In this document: positions 1 to 7,828 of the stretch, piece by piece
Layout of the letters: each line of letters starts with the position of its first letter
Numbering within the stretch: position 1 is the stretch's first letter
Assembly: GCA_022824945.1 (NCBI GenBank)
Contig: JAJDYX010000043.1
Coordinates: 1-64,000 of the forward strand
Length of the DNA stretch: 64,000 nucleotides
From: Candidatus Latescibacterota bacterium
GTDB taxonomy: Bacteria > Latescibacterota > UBA2968
Direction: 5' to 3'
Program-made: the position numbers and the translations under genes
Notes under the pieces: model-generated
Told to the model about the DNA's origin: nothing
The model's input: only the letters and a program-made list of their open reading frames with translations
The model's database searches: none

Positions 1-29
1 GTAATTTGTATATCTTTGGGGTAAGTCAT
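1..29 (-). CDS. 5' end of a leftward gene cut by the window edge
   Basis: An ATG at 29-27 on the minus strand opens a frame that stays open to the window edge (MTYPKDIQIT). A GGAGG sequence at 39-35 lies six bases upstream, which is a strong ribosome binding site. Ten residues are too few to name the product. It is divergent from the HigB-like gene at 173. Confidence 0.45.
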
Positions 30-172
30 CGTAGCCTCCAAGTTAGGGTTTATACTACTTACTTACTCACCCCTATCTTAAGACTTTTCTCGGAGCTACG
101 GTGACTTTTTCAATTTTACAGAAATATAAGGACGCTATCCAGGTGAAGGCTCTTGTATTTTCCTAACAGCCA

Positions 173-469
173 ATGCATATAATTACCCGGAAAAGACTCC
201 AGGAATTTTGGCAGGATCATCCTGAGTCAGAAAACCCCCTCAGAGCTTGGTTCTCCATCATGAGATTAAAGCACTATTCTAATCCACATGAAATACGCCG
301 AGATTTTCCTTCTGCCAGTTTCTTGGGACAGTGGCGCACGATTTTCAATATTGGCGGCAACAAATATCGACTCATTGTGGATATGCGCTATGATTTGGGA
401 AGGGTCTATATCCGCCAAGTCCTCACACACGCAGAATACACTCGCCGAACGCGAGAAGGCACTTTGTAA
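173..469 (+). CDS. higB: HigB-family mRNA interferase toxin
   Basis: This 98-residue basic protein matches the HigB branch of the RelE fold: short N-terminal helices with a basic RLQEFW segment, a central W-R-F-N-G-N-Y-R-L pattern (about residues 54-68), and a C-terminal I-R-x-V-x-T-H-A-E-Y strand (about 80-89). HigB toxins cleave mRNA on the ribosome. The next gene encodes a HigA-like partner and starts 13 bases after this stop, giving the toxin-first order usual for higBA. The pair would normally be autoregulated by the antitoxin. The family assignment is from sequence pattern only; activity is inferred. Confidence 0.82.
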   Translation: MHIITRKRLQEFWQDHPESENPLRAWFSIMRLKHYSNPHEIRRDFPSASFLGQWRTIFNIGGNKYRLIVDMRYDLGRVYIRQVLTHAEYTRRTREGTL

Positions 470-482
470 AAAGGATTACCTG

Positions 483-875
483 ATGGCTGACATACTCGAT
501 TTCACCAAACCTCATGTGTTGAGAAACGAAGAAGAATACGATTGTGCCGTCGCTGAAATCGACACCCTTCTCGACACAGATCCCCAGCCCGGATCAGAAG
601 CGTATGAGCGACTGGAATTTTTGTCTGTACTGGTGCAGGCTTATGAAGACACGCATGTACCGGCCTACGAGCAATCGACACCTCAGGAAGTGATTGATTT
701 TATGCTGGAGCAGAAGGGGCTTTGCCGGGATGATCTGGCAAAGTGGCTGGGCAGTAGCAATCAGACAGCGGAATTTTTTGAAGGAACTCGCCCGCTCTCT
801 ATTGAACAAATTGGTGCATTGCGAGCGCATCTAGGCATTCCAGCGGATTTGTTGATAGAGGTTGATGCCGAATGA
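483..875 (+). CDS. higA: HigA-type antitoxin with helix-turn-helix domain
   Basis: The start is placed at ATG 483, because an upstream extension would run through the toxin gene. The 130-residue product has an acidic N-terminal half (about 1-70) and a C-terminal XRE-like helix-turn-helix (about 75-125) with the pattern V-I-D-F-M-L-E-Q-K-G-L then L-A-K-W-L-G-S-S and a final L-R-A-H-L-G-I-P. This domain order is that of HigA antitoxins partnered with toxin-first HigB. It should neutralise the upstream toxin and repress the shared promoter. Its stop overlaps the next start as ATGA. Confidence 0.82.
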   Translation: MADILDFTKPHVLRNEEEYDCAVAEIDTLLDTDPQPGSEAYERLEFLSVLVQAYEDTHVPAYEQSTPQEVIDFMLEQKGLCRDDLAKWLGSSNQTAEFFEGTRPLSIEQIGALRAHLGIPADLLIEVDAE

Positions 876-1297
876 ACCTTCCCACAAAAGAAAAGCAGAA
901 ACCCGACAAAACAAAACCGGCGGTTCCGGACGAGCCAGCATTGGTGGAAGGGCGACTGATGGAAGTGAACTGGGTTTATGGCACAGCGGAACTGCACTTC
1001 AACCCACAAAGGGTCGTACCATTGCGTTTCGATCCGTCCCTGAACGACGACATGCGTCGGCTGGCGACACAGTATGTCGAGATTAGAGGCCGCGGCCGCT
1101 TCAACGACAATGACGAATGGGATGTTATTTACGTAGAGCAGATAACCAGCACGCGGTCATGGTCAGAGTTATTTGACTTCGACGCATTTCGTAACGATCC
1201 CAATCCGAAGATTTTTGATCCTGATAAAGTCGTTACCGTTAGTGACCCTTTTGACGTAGATGAGTTTCTTCGCATCATCCGCGCACCAGCACCATAA
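872..1297 (+). CDS. Hypothetical protein overlapping the antitoxin gene
   Basis: The 141-residue protein begins at an ATG sharing ATGA with the antitoxin stop, so it is translationally coupled to the toxin-antitoxin pair. The N-terminus is Lys/Pro rich and probably disordered (about 1-25). The rest has alternating hydrophobic residues suggesting a small beta-rich domain, with V-P-L-R-F-D-P near residue 50. I do not recognise a named family. Similar short proteins following a higBA pair sometimes belong to the transcription unit; whether it acts in the system is unknown. Confidence 0.7.
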   Translation: MNLPTKEKQKPDKTKPAVPDEPALVEGRLMEVNWVYGTAELHFNPQRVVPLRFDPSLNDDMRRLATQYVEIRGRGRFNDNDEWDVIYVEQITSTRSWSELFDFDAFRNDPNPKIFDPDKVVTVSDPFDVDEFLRIIRAPAP

Positions 1298-1324
1298 CCA
1301 GATCAGTCACAGGAATAACGAATT

Positions 1325-1483
1325 ATGAAACTACATGTCGATCCTGAATTACAATCGTTCGAAAAATCCAAGCTTCTCACCGAATCTCTCGAAAGCCTCC
1401 GAGAAGCTTTCAAACCCTCGGATCTGGACGATTGGGAGACTCAAAGAAATCAACTGTGGTCAAAATGGCAACTTCCCACCTGA
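1325..1483 (+). CDS. Small VapB-like antitoxin remnant or short protein
   Basis: A 52-codon frame starts at ATG 1325 behind an AGGA at 1312-1315. The product (MKLHVDPELQ...WSKWQLPT) is acidic and helical. Its end overlaps by 19 bases a second frame that begins like a PIN-domain VapC toxin. That overlap and order are typical of vapBC pairs, but 52 residues is short for a VapB, and no DNA-binding motif is obvious. It may be the surviving C-terminal half of an antitoxin. Confidence 0.4.
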   Translation: MKLHVDPELQSFEKSKLLTESLESLREAFKPSDLDDWETQRNQLWSKWQLPT

Positions 1484-1569
1484 TTGTTGATACCGACATC
1501 ATCATCAGACCTTCCACTCTCCTGAAAGCCATTCACCTCCCAACTCATGCACCTCTGCCTCTGTGTTAA
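1465..1569 (+). pseudogene. Truncated VapC-like PIN-domain toxin fragment
   Basis: The frame opens MATSHLIVDTDIII, which matches the first beta strand of PIN domains, where the first conserved Asp sits in the pattern hydrophobic-x-V-D-T-D. Homology appears lost after about residue 14, and the frame stops at residue 34, whereas VapC proteins have about 130 residues. The other three acidic residues of the PIN active site are absent, so no nuclease activity is expected. I read this as the 5' stump of a deleted toxin gene. Confidence 0.5.
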
Positions 1570-1683
1570 ACCGTTCATCAGCCTGTTGAACCGTTTATCA
1601 TCTTTTACTTCTTAGAACGCGATTGATGCCTACCTTTTGATTGATCACAAAAGAGAAGTATCCACCGTCAAAAGGAGGATGTC

Positions 1684-2601
1684 ATGTCAAAATGGAAATA
1701 CGTCATATTGCAAATAAGTGCAATCTTCATCGCGCTTCTAACACCGATTCCCGCATCTGCCCAGACAGATAATGCACAACCTTTCAAGGTGCAAATAACA
1801 GGATCTGGACATCCGATGATTTTAATTCCGGGTCTAAGTAGTTCTGGAGATGTCTGGCGCGAAACAGTCAGCCGATACCAGAACAGCTTTGAATGCCATG
1901 TCTTTACACTGGCGGGTTTTGCCGGACAGCCACCCGTGCAAACAGAACATTATTTGCAAACCATGAGAGACGCGCTTATTGCATATATCCAAGAAAACGA
2001 ACTGAAAAAACCAATCCTTACAGGACACAGTTTGGGTGGTTTTCTATCCTTGTGGGTTGCGGCAAGCATCCCCGAAAGCGCAGGACCGCTTATTATAGTC
2101 GATGCCGTGCCCTTTTTACCCGCATTACAAAATCCAGCAGCAACCGTTGACTTTATGCGTGCGCCAGCAGAACAAACACGCGCCTGGATACTTTCGCAAA
2201 CACCTGAACAAAGAGAAAAATCAACGCCATCTATGCTCAAAACGATGATCACAGACCCCGCAAAAATAGATACGGCTGTCGTGTGGAGTCTATCTTCGGA
2301 TCCAAACACAGTTGCACAAGCAATGTACGAAATATTTTTGACAGACTTGCGAACCGAAATAAAAAAAATACAAACACCTGTACTGGTATTGGGTGCCTGG
2401 ATTTCGGTTCAATCTCAGGGCGCAACGCGAGAAAGCTCACTATTCGCGTATCAAAAACAGTATGCTCACGTTGAGAATTGCGAAATATGGATGACGGACA
2501 CGGGCAAACACTTTATCATGTGGGACGACCCAGACGGCTACTTTAAGACCATTGATGCGTTCCTCTCTAACAAAACAACCGCGCCCCAGACTCCCAGATG
2601 A
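1684..2601 (+). CDS. Secreted alpha/beta hydrolase
   Basis: The 305-residue protein has a signal peptide (about 1-26, ending ASA) and an alpha/beta-hydrolase fold. The nucleophile elbow G-H-S-L-G-G places Ser at 116; an oxyanion-type I-P-G-L segment is near 48-51; His276 in T-G-K-H-F-I is the likely catalytic base. It should act in the periplasm or outside the cell as an esterase or lipase-like enzyme; the substrate cannot be read from sequence. AAAGGAGG (1672-1679) sits just upstream of ATG 1684. The kinase gene starts eight bases after its stop, so the three genes 1684-4371 probably form one operon. Confidence 0.85.
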   Translation: MSKWKYVILQISAIFIALLTPIPASAQTDNAQPFKVQITGSGHPMILIPGLSSSGDVWRETVSRYQNSFECHVFTLAGFAGQPPVQTEHYLQTMRDALIAYIQENELKKPILTGHSLGGFLSLWVAASIPESAGPLIIVDAVPFLPALQNPAATVDFMRAPAEQTRAWILSQTPEQREKSTPSMLKTMITDPAKIDTAVVWSLSSDPNTVAQAMYEIFLTDLRTEIKKIQTPVLVLGAWISVQSQGATRESSLFAYQKQYAHVENCEIWMTDTGKHFIMWDDPDGYFKTIDAFLSNKTTAPQTPR

Positions 2602-2608
2602 GCACAGC

Positions 2609-3661
2609 ATGTCTGAGATCAAAAACCACAACAAAGCATATTGGACCTGTCAGATTTTGGGATGGGGAATATACGGCCTGCTCAACACGGTTTTCCTATC
2701 TGCTTTTCAGACCATTACGGCACAAAATTTGGGCATCATCGTCTTTGGATCTGTACAACTTTTGTTGTGGACACACCTGCTCAGAACCATATTCAAAAAG
2801 CGGCATTGGGTCACACTGCCTTTGTGGAAACTATTTATCAGAGTATTGATAGCCGATCTGGTCATTGCGATTATCAGCCAGAGTATTCAGGTCTTTGGTT
2901 ACTTTTATATAGATGAGATTTCGTTTGAACAATTCCGTTGGAAATTGTATGGCATACAAATACTCAACACGAACTTTATCCTCTGGATATGGTCGCTGTT
3001 GTACGTCATCTTCCACATGTTTGACATAACCAAACGCGGAGAACGCGAAAAATGGGAATTGCAAACAGCGGTTAAAGAAGCCGAATTGATGGCACTAAAA
3101 GCCCAGATAAATCCCCATTTTCTTTTTAACAGCCTCAACAATATCCGTGCCCTGGTCATTGAAAACCCCGAACGCGCACGCGACATGATCTCAAAACTGT
3201 CTGAGCTATTTCGATACGCACTACAGGTCAGCAACACCAGAAGTGTGTCGTTAAAAGAGGAATTGGCGATTGTGAAAAACTATCTCCAACTCGAAGCCAC
3301 CCAGTTGGAAGACAGGTTGCGTTATCGGTTTGACATCGCACCGGAAACACGACAAGTCGAGATACCGCCGATGACCGTACAGACCCTGGTCGAAAATGCT
3401 ATTCGACACGGTATTGCACAGCATCCAGATGGCGGCGAAATCTCAATTCGGACAACCCTTCAGCAAACTGTGATGGTGGTTTGCATTGTAAACACCGGCC
3501 AAATAAAAAACAACGCAACAAATGACGGCATTGGCCTGCAAAATACCAGAGAACGTCTGCGCCTTTTATTTGGTAACACCGCGCAATTGACCGTTGAAAA
3601 TATTTCTCAAAATCAGGTCTGTGCAAAATTTCAAGTACCGCTCACTGGACAACAAACATGA
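2609..3661 (+). CDS. LytS/YehU-type membrane sensor histidine kinase
   Basis: The start is set at ATG 2609, after the hydrolase stop, giving 350 residues. Four hydrophobic segments (about 13-35, 41-60, 75-100, 115-137) form an N-terminal membrane sensor. The cytoplasmic part has the His_kinase family signature: phosphoacceptor His170 in Q-I-N-P-H-F-L-F-N-S-L, N-box N263 in L-V-E-N-A-I-R-H-G, and G-box G-I-G-L near 307. This is the kinase class that partners LytTR regulators, and such a regulator gene overlaps its 3' end. No periplasmic ligand domain is visible, so the stimulus is likely sensed in the membrane. Confidence 0.93.
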   Translation: MSEIKNHNKAYWTCQILGWGIYGLLNTVFLSAFQTITAQNLGIIVFGSVQLLLWTHLLRTIFKKRHWVTLPLWKLFIRVLIADLVIAIISQSIQVFGYFYIDEISFEQFRWKLYGIQILNTNFILWIWSLLYVIFHMFDITKRGEREKWELQTAVKEAELMALKAQINPHFLFNSLNNIRALVIENPERARDMISKLSELFRYALQVSNTRSVSLKEELAIVKNYLQLEATQLEDRLRYRFDIAPETRQVEIPPMTVQTLVENAIRHGIAQHPDGGEISIRTTLQQTVMVVCIVNTGQIKNNATNDGIGLQNTRERLRLLFGNTAQLTVENISQNQVCAKFQVPLTGQQT

Positions 3662-4371
3662 ATGCATTGATTGTCGATGATTCACGACTTGCCCGTCAGG
3701 AATTAAAACACTTACTCAAAGCTTTTGAGACTATCACTGTCGCAGGTGAGGCCGCAAATGCAGATGCTGCACGGCAGCAACTCAAAAGATTGTCTGTCGA
3801 TGTGATCTTCCTCGACATTCAGATGCCCGGGCAAGACGGTTTTGAACTGCTTGAAACCCTTGACCAGGTACCACAGGTGATCTTTACAACCGCCTATGAC
3901 GAATATGCCATTCGAGCATTTGAAGTAAATGCACTCGACTACTTGCTAAAACCCATTCAGCCCGAACGCCTTGCAAGCGCGATTGAAAAACTACAGGCCC
4001 AAACATTTTCTTCCGATGAAGCTGTTACACCAGCATTGATAGATTCGAGTCGCGTCTTTGTAAAAGACGGTGACCAGTGCTGGTTTATCAAACTCTCAGA
4101 CATTCAATTATTCGAAGTCTCTGGCAATTACACACGGGTCTATTTTCAAAAATTCAAACCCCTTATTCCGCGTACCCTCAACCATCTTGAAGAGCGTTTG
4201 GACAAACGCATATTCTTTCGTGTCAACCGCCAACAAATTATCAATTTACAGTATATCGAAAAAATTGAACCATGGTTTCAAGGCAGCCTGAAAGTGTTGT
4301 TAAAAGGAGGCTATAAAATTGAAATTTCCCGACGTCAGGCACAAAAATTTCGAGAACGCCTGAGTCTTTAA
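3658..4371 (+). CDS. LytTR-family response regulator
   Basis: The 237-residue protein has a receiver domain (about 1-120) with acidic pocket D7/D8, phosphoacceptor D53 in F-L-D-I-Q-M-P-G, T-T-A-Y near 82 and the K-P switch lysine near 102. A LytTR DNA-binding domain follows (about 135-235) with the pattern I-x-L-F-E-V-S-G-N-Y-T and F-F-R-V-N-R-Q-Q-I-I-N. The gene overlaps the kinase by ATGA, so the two are coupled. It probably controls nearby export or envelope genes, but no LytTR direct-repeat operator was identified. Confidence 0.93.
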   Translation: MNALIVDDSRLARQELKHLLKAFETITVAGEAANADAARQQLKRLSVDVIFLDIQMPGQDGFELLETLDQVPQVIFTTAYDEYAIRAFEVNALDYLLKPIQPERLASAIEKLQAQTFSSDEAVTPALIDSSRVFVKDGDQCWFIKLSDIQLFEVSGNYTRVYFQKFKPLIPRTLNHLEERLDKRIFFRVNRQQIINLQYIEKIEPWFQGSLKVLLKGGYKIEISRRQAQKFRERLSL

Positions 4372-4406
4372 TCTGCGCGATCCAGCGCACCGCCAAAGAG
4401 GCAGTA

Positions 4407-5114
4407 ATGAAATTTAAAGCCATAATTTTCGACTTGTTCGGAACGCTGGTTGATAATTTTAGCAAAAAAAAGCACGACAAAGTACATGCATTGATGGCCG
4501 AAACTTTGTCGGTGCCATATAAAGCGTTTAGACAAGCATATGGCTCTTCTTTTTCTGACCTATGTATTGGGAAATTCAGGTCAATGGAAGAAATTATCGC
4601 TGTATGTTGTGCTCAAATCGGTCTATCCTCCAGTGATTGTAAAATCAACACAGCCGCGCAATATCGATACGACTTCACAATGAAGATACTCAAACCAAAA
4701 GTTGAAGTCTTGCTTACGCTTCAAAAACTAAAAGATGATGGCTATAAAATTGGACTGATAACAAACTGTGGTCCAGATGTTCCGCTACTCTGGCATACGT
4801 CTCCTTTATCAGAGCATATCGACTTACCGCTCTTTTCTTGTACAGAAAAAATACAAAAGCCCGCTATTGAAATCTATAAACGGGCACATGAACAGTTGGG
4901 ACTTCCGTCAAATGTCTGTATTTATGTAGGCGATGGTAGCAGCCAAGAAATGACCGGTGCTAAAAAAATAGGTTTCTTACCCGTGCTAAAGCAAGTCGAT
5001 TTAGAAGATGTATATGATGACGCAAGACCAGACATAATTGGATGGCGTGGATTATCAATTACTGAAATTGAGGAACTGCCTGAATTACTCGCGCGCATCA
5101 ATCATACCCACTAA
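4407..5114 (+). CDS. HAD-superfamily hydrolase
   Basis: The 235-residue protein begins with HAD motif I F-D-L-F-G-T, giving nucleophile Asp9; the second motif-I acid is Phe, as in haloacid-dehalogenase-like members. Motif II is I-T-N-C (about 127-130), motif III lysine lies in K-P-A-I-E-I (about 150), and motif IV is V-G-D-G-S-S-Q-E. The alpha-helical cap is between motifs I and II. Its DNA is visibly more AT-rich than neighbouring permease genes, so it may have a different history. A phosphatase or dehalogenase role is expected, substrate unknown. It is followed by a strong terminator. Confidence 0.85.
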   Translation: MKFKAIIFDLFGTLVDNFSKKKHDKVHALMAETLSVPYKAFRQAYGSSFSDLCIGKFRSMEEIIAVCCAQIGLSSSDCKINTAAQYRYDFTMKILKPKVEVLLTLQKLKDDGYKIGLITNCGPDVPLLWHTSPLSEHIDLPLFSCTEKIQKPAIEIYKRAHEQLGLPSNVCIYVGDGSSQEMTGAKKIGFLPVLKQVDLEDVYDDARPDIIGWRGLSITEIEELPELLARINHTH

Positions 5115-5160
5115 ACCAGGATAACGCCATTGCAAAATAATGGTTCTACAGCTAATACAT

Positions 5161-5197
5161 CAGGCACATTGAAACCAAAACAATGTGCCTGTTTTTT
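5161..5197 (+). terminator. Rho-independent terminator after the HAD gene
   Basis: A perfect 11-bp stem (CAGGCACATTG with CAATGTGCCTG), a 9-base loop and six T residues form a classic intrinsic terminator. It closes the transcription unit that ends with the HAD hydrolase and insulates the sigma54 promoter downstream. Confidence 0.92.
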
Positions 5198-5204
5198 GTA
5201 TTAA

Positions 5205-5266
5205 GTGTTCATTTTCGGACACCACTGTATCAAAATCGGACACTTATTGAACTGTGTTCATGACAC
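5205..5266 (+). promoter_or_regulatory. Operator-like repeats upstream of sigma54 promoter, copy 1
   Basis: GTGTTCATTTTCGGACAC (5205-5222) is an imperfect palindrome of form GTGTYC-N6-GRACAC. The TCGGACAC half recurs at 5236-5243, exactly 21 bases (two helical turns) after the first. A shorter palindrome GTGTTCATGACAC follows at 5254-5266. Sites of this shape about 45-105 bases upstream of a -24/-12 promoter are what an NtrC-type enhancer-binding protein would use. No such activator gene is in the window, so the regulator is inferred. Confidence 0.6.
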
Positions 5267-5307
5267 AAATTTTCATAACTACTTGTAAAACATAGAAAAG
5301 AGTGTTT

Positions 5308-5323
5308 TGGCACAAAAATTGCT
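5308..5323 (+). promoter_or_regulatory. Sigma54 (-24/-12) promoter of the first FtsX gene
   Basis: TGGCAC (5308-5313), five bases, then TTGCT (5319-5323) matches the RpoN consensus TGGCAC-N5-TTGC exactly. It lies 64 bases before the ATG at 5387. An identical arrangement occurs before the second permease gene, which makes chance unlikely. Confidence 0.88.
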
Positions 5324-5386
5324 TAATATTTTTACAGATTCACTCTACCTGAATGATCAGTTCCTATCCCTACACAGGAGAAACCA

Positions 5387-7780
5387 ATGTTCGGTGAAAT
5401 GTCTTTATTCATTAGCTACCTGAAAACAGCGATCCGCAACCTCGCCAGACACCGCATCTACTCGGTCATCAACATCATCGGTCTCGCCATCGGTCTCGCA
5501 TTCTGCATAATCACCTTCCTCTTTACCTACAGTGAATGGACCTACGATACCTTTCACGAAAACGCCGACCGTATCTATCGAGTCTATGTACAGACGCCAT
5601 CCGGAATCGCAGAATTGCCCCGAGTCCCTGACGGTGTCGCACTGACGGAGGCATTTCCCGAGATGCAGACATCTCGTTTAGTATTCGGCCATGGAAAAAT
5701 TGGCACAGACAACCGGGCTTTTCAAGCCTTTTGGAGTTATGTCGATCCCAACTTCCTCGAAATTTTTTCGTTTCCAGTCATTCGTGGCGAAACTGCTCTT
5801 CAAGACAAGTACTCCGCGCTTATAACAGAAAGAACTGCTCAAAAGTATTTCAAAGATACCAATGCGATTGGCGAGGTACTTCCCATCCAGCGTTTCAATC
5901 CCATGCTGCGTAAAAACGAAATTAAAAATTACACCGTCACGGGCATTATAAAAAACATACCCAAAAATTCTACGCTTAAATTTGACATGCTACTACCCTT
6001 TGAACAAAGTGGGGTGACAGAAAATAAACACGTTATGTCGGACACATATATGCTGCTCCCGCCAAATGTAAATCCCAATAGCCTTGAACAGCAATTTCCC
6101 AAATGGACCAAAATCTGGTGGGGTGAAAAGAACGAAAACCAGCTCAAACTTCAGCCACTCACACAAATGCACTTTGATCCAATTATCCGGACCTCGAATG
6201 TCAGCAATCCCATTTATACGTACATCTTATCAGGCATTGCCCTACTCGTGCTATTTATCGCGTGTGTCAACTTCACCACCCTGACCCTTGGACGGCAGGC
6301 AACGCGGGCGCGAGAAGTCGGCCTGCGAAAAGTCGTCGGTGCAGGACGCCTGCAAATCGCAAAACAATTTATCGGCGAATCGCTCTTACTCATCACCATC
6401 GCATGCATCGCCGGCATTGCCATCGCAGAACTCGCGTTACCTACATTCAATAACCTATCTTACCAATCCCTGTCTATAAGCGATGGTCTCAATCTCACAA
6501 CACTCGCATTTCTCATTCTGCTTGTCAGCCTCGTGGGCATCACAGCAGGGGGATATCCCGCCTTTGTGCTATCCCGGCTGCAACCGACCCAGATCATAAC
6601 GAGCCGATTGCAAATCAAAACGGGCAATCGTTTGGGTAGCGTACTGGTCATTTTTCAGTTCGCCCTTTCGATATTCTTCATCATCACCACACTGATGATG
6701 GGCAACCAACTCGCTTATTTGCGAACCAAACCACTGGGGTATCAAACCGAACACGTTGTCGCCATTCAGACTCATGAATTGCGAAGAGAAAACAAAACCC
6801 TACCTATTATTTTTCGGGATGCGCTACGGTCTTATCCGGCGGTGGCCAGCACAACCTGGTTTAGTGGTAGCCGTTTGGTCAACTTTCCAGTCTCGCTTCC
6901 CCCTAATATTTTTGTAAGTTATGAAGACATGCAAGATCAACCGGTTAAAATGATGTCTATTGATTACGATGTGTTCAAGACGCTCGATATAAAACTCGTT
7001 GAGGGCCGGGAATATTCTGAAGAATTTCCAACTGATCAAAGAAAATCGATTATCGTCAACGAAGCGTTGGTCAAAAAACTCGGTATAGAAGATCCCATTG
7101 GCAAAACGATCAAAGACATCAGAAAAACAAGGACCCGTACTATTTCACGCTCCAAAACGATCATCGGCGTCGTGCGCGACTTTCATTTTCGCTCTTTGCA
7201 TCACGAAATTGGGCCTGTCATTATGCCCCTCTTTACAACGGACTATGCCAGCTTGCTGGTTCGCATCCATCCCGAAAACGTGCCCGGCACCATCGCATTT
7301 ATGGAAGAAAAATGGAAAGAAATCGCACCCGCTCTAACATTCAGATTTTCGTTTCTCGATGAAAACATAAACGGACAATACCATAAAGAAGAACGCTGGA
7401 ACCAGATGATCCAATACGCCACAGGTTTCGCCATCTTCATCGCTGCACTCGGCGCATTCGGACTGGCGGCACTCGCCACAGCCAGACGCACCAAAGAAAT
7501 CGGCATTCGCAAAGTATTGGGCGCATCCCAGGCACAAATCCTATCCCTGCTCTCACGAGAATTTGTCCTCTATATCACCCTGGCCAGCCTCATCGCATTT
7601 CCAATCGCCTATTACGCGACCACTCAGTGGTTGCAAACCTTCGCCTACCGCACCGAATTGGGTATTGGTATATTCTTACTCGGCAGCCTCGTCTTGTTCC
7701 TCATCGTACTCACAACCGTCACCGCCCAGACCCTCAAAGCCGCACGCGCAAACCCGGCGGATGCATTAAGAGACGAGTGA
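5387..7780 (+). CDS. MacB/FtsX-type ABC transporter permease 1
   Basis: The 797-residue protein has the duplicated-permease layout: membrane helix about 25-48, periplasmic MacB core about 60-260, FtsX block about 276-400 with R-A-R-E-V-G-L-R-K-V-V-G-A, a second helix about 425-445, a second periplasmic domain, and a second FtsX block from about 674 with R-T-K-E-I-G-I-R-K-V-L-G-A-S. It would need a separate ATPase; none is in its own short operon, so it may share those at 16940 or 20492. AGGAG lies seven bases before ATG 5387. It is driven by the sigma54 promoter and followed after 48 bases by the GWxTD gene. Confidence 0.93.
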   Translation: MFGEMSLFISYLKTAIRNLARHRIYSVINIIGLAIGLAFCIITFLFTYSEWTYDTFHENADRIYRVYVQTPSGIAELPRVPDGVALTEAFPEMQTSRLVFGHGKIGTDNRAFQAFWSYVDPNFLEIFSFPVIRGETALQDKYSALITERTAQKYFKDTNAIGEVLPIQRFNPMLRKNEIKNYTVTGIIKNIPKNSTLKFDMLLPFEQSGVTENKHVMSDTYMLLPPNVNPNSLEQQFPKWTKIWWGEKNENQLKLQPLTQMHFDPIIRTSNVSNPIYTYILSGIALLVLFIACVNFTTLTLGRQATRAREVGLRKVVGAGRLQIAKQFIGESLLLITIACIAGIAIAELALPTFNNLSYQSLSISDGLNLTTLAFLILLVSLVGITAGGYPAFVLSRLQPTQIITSRLQIKTGNRLGSVLVIFQFALSIFFIITTLMMGNQLAYLRTKPLGYQTEHVVAIQTHELRRENKTLPIIFRDALRSYPAVASTTWFSGSRLVNFPVSLPPNIFVSYEDMQDQPVKMMSIDYDVFKTLDIKLVEGREYSEEFPTDQRKSIIVNEALVKKLGIEDPIGKTIKDIRKTRTRTISRSKTIIGVVRDFHFRSLHHEIGPVIMPLFTTDYASLLVRIHPENVPGTIAFMEEKWKEIAPALTFRFSFLDENINGQYHKEERWNQMIQYATGFAIFIAALGAFGLAALATARRTKEIGIRKVLGASQAQILSLLSREFVLYITLASLIAFPIAYYATTQWLQTFAYRTELGIGIFLLGSLVLFLIVLTTVTAQTLKAARANPADALRDE

Positions 7781-7828
7781 AAACAAGTGCCCCATTCTTT
7801 CAGGTTCACAATAGATACAGAGGGAAAC

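Larger units (their letters stand above)
5141..5352 (+). repeat. 212-bp regulatory cassette, copy 1
   Basis: This intergenic block recurs at 10097-10308 with the same length and very high identity; I count about six differences in the first 110 bases. It contains, in order, a Rho-independent terminator, repeated TCGGACAC operator-like elements and a sigma54 promoter, and lies just before an FtsX permease gene. Both copies stand in the same place relative to a permease, so the promoter appears to have been duplicated along with the gene it drives. Confidence 0.85.

Noticed and set aside
7787..7828. GTG at 7787 as the start of the GWxTD gene
   Set aside because: The ATG at 7829 has AGAGGGA upstream and is followed at once by a secretion signal; the longer form would bury that signal.
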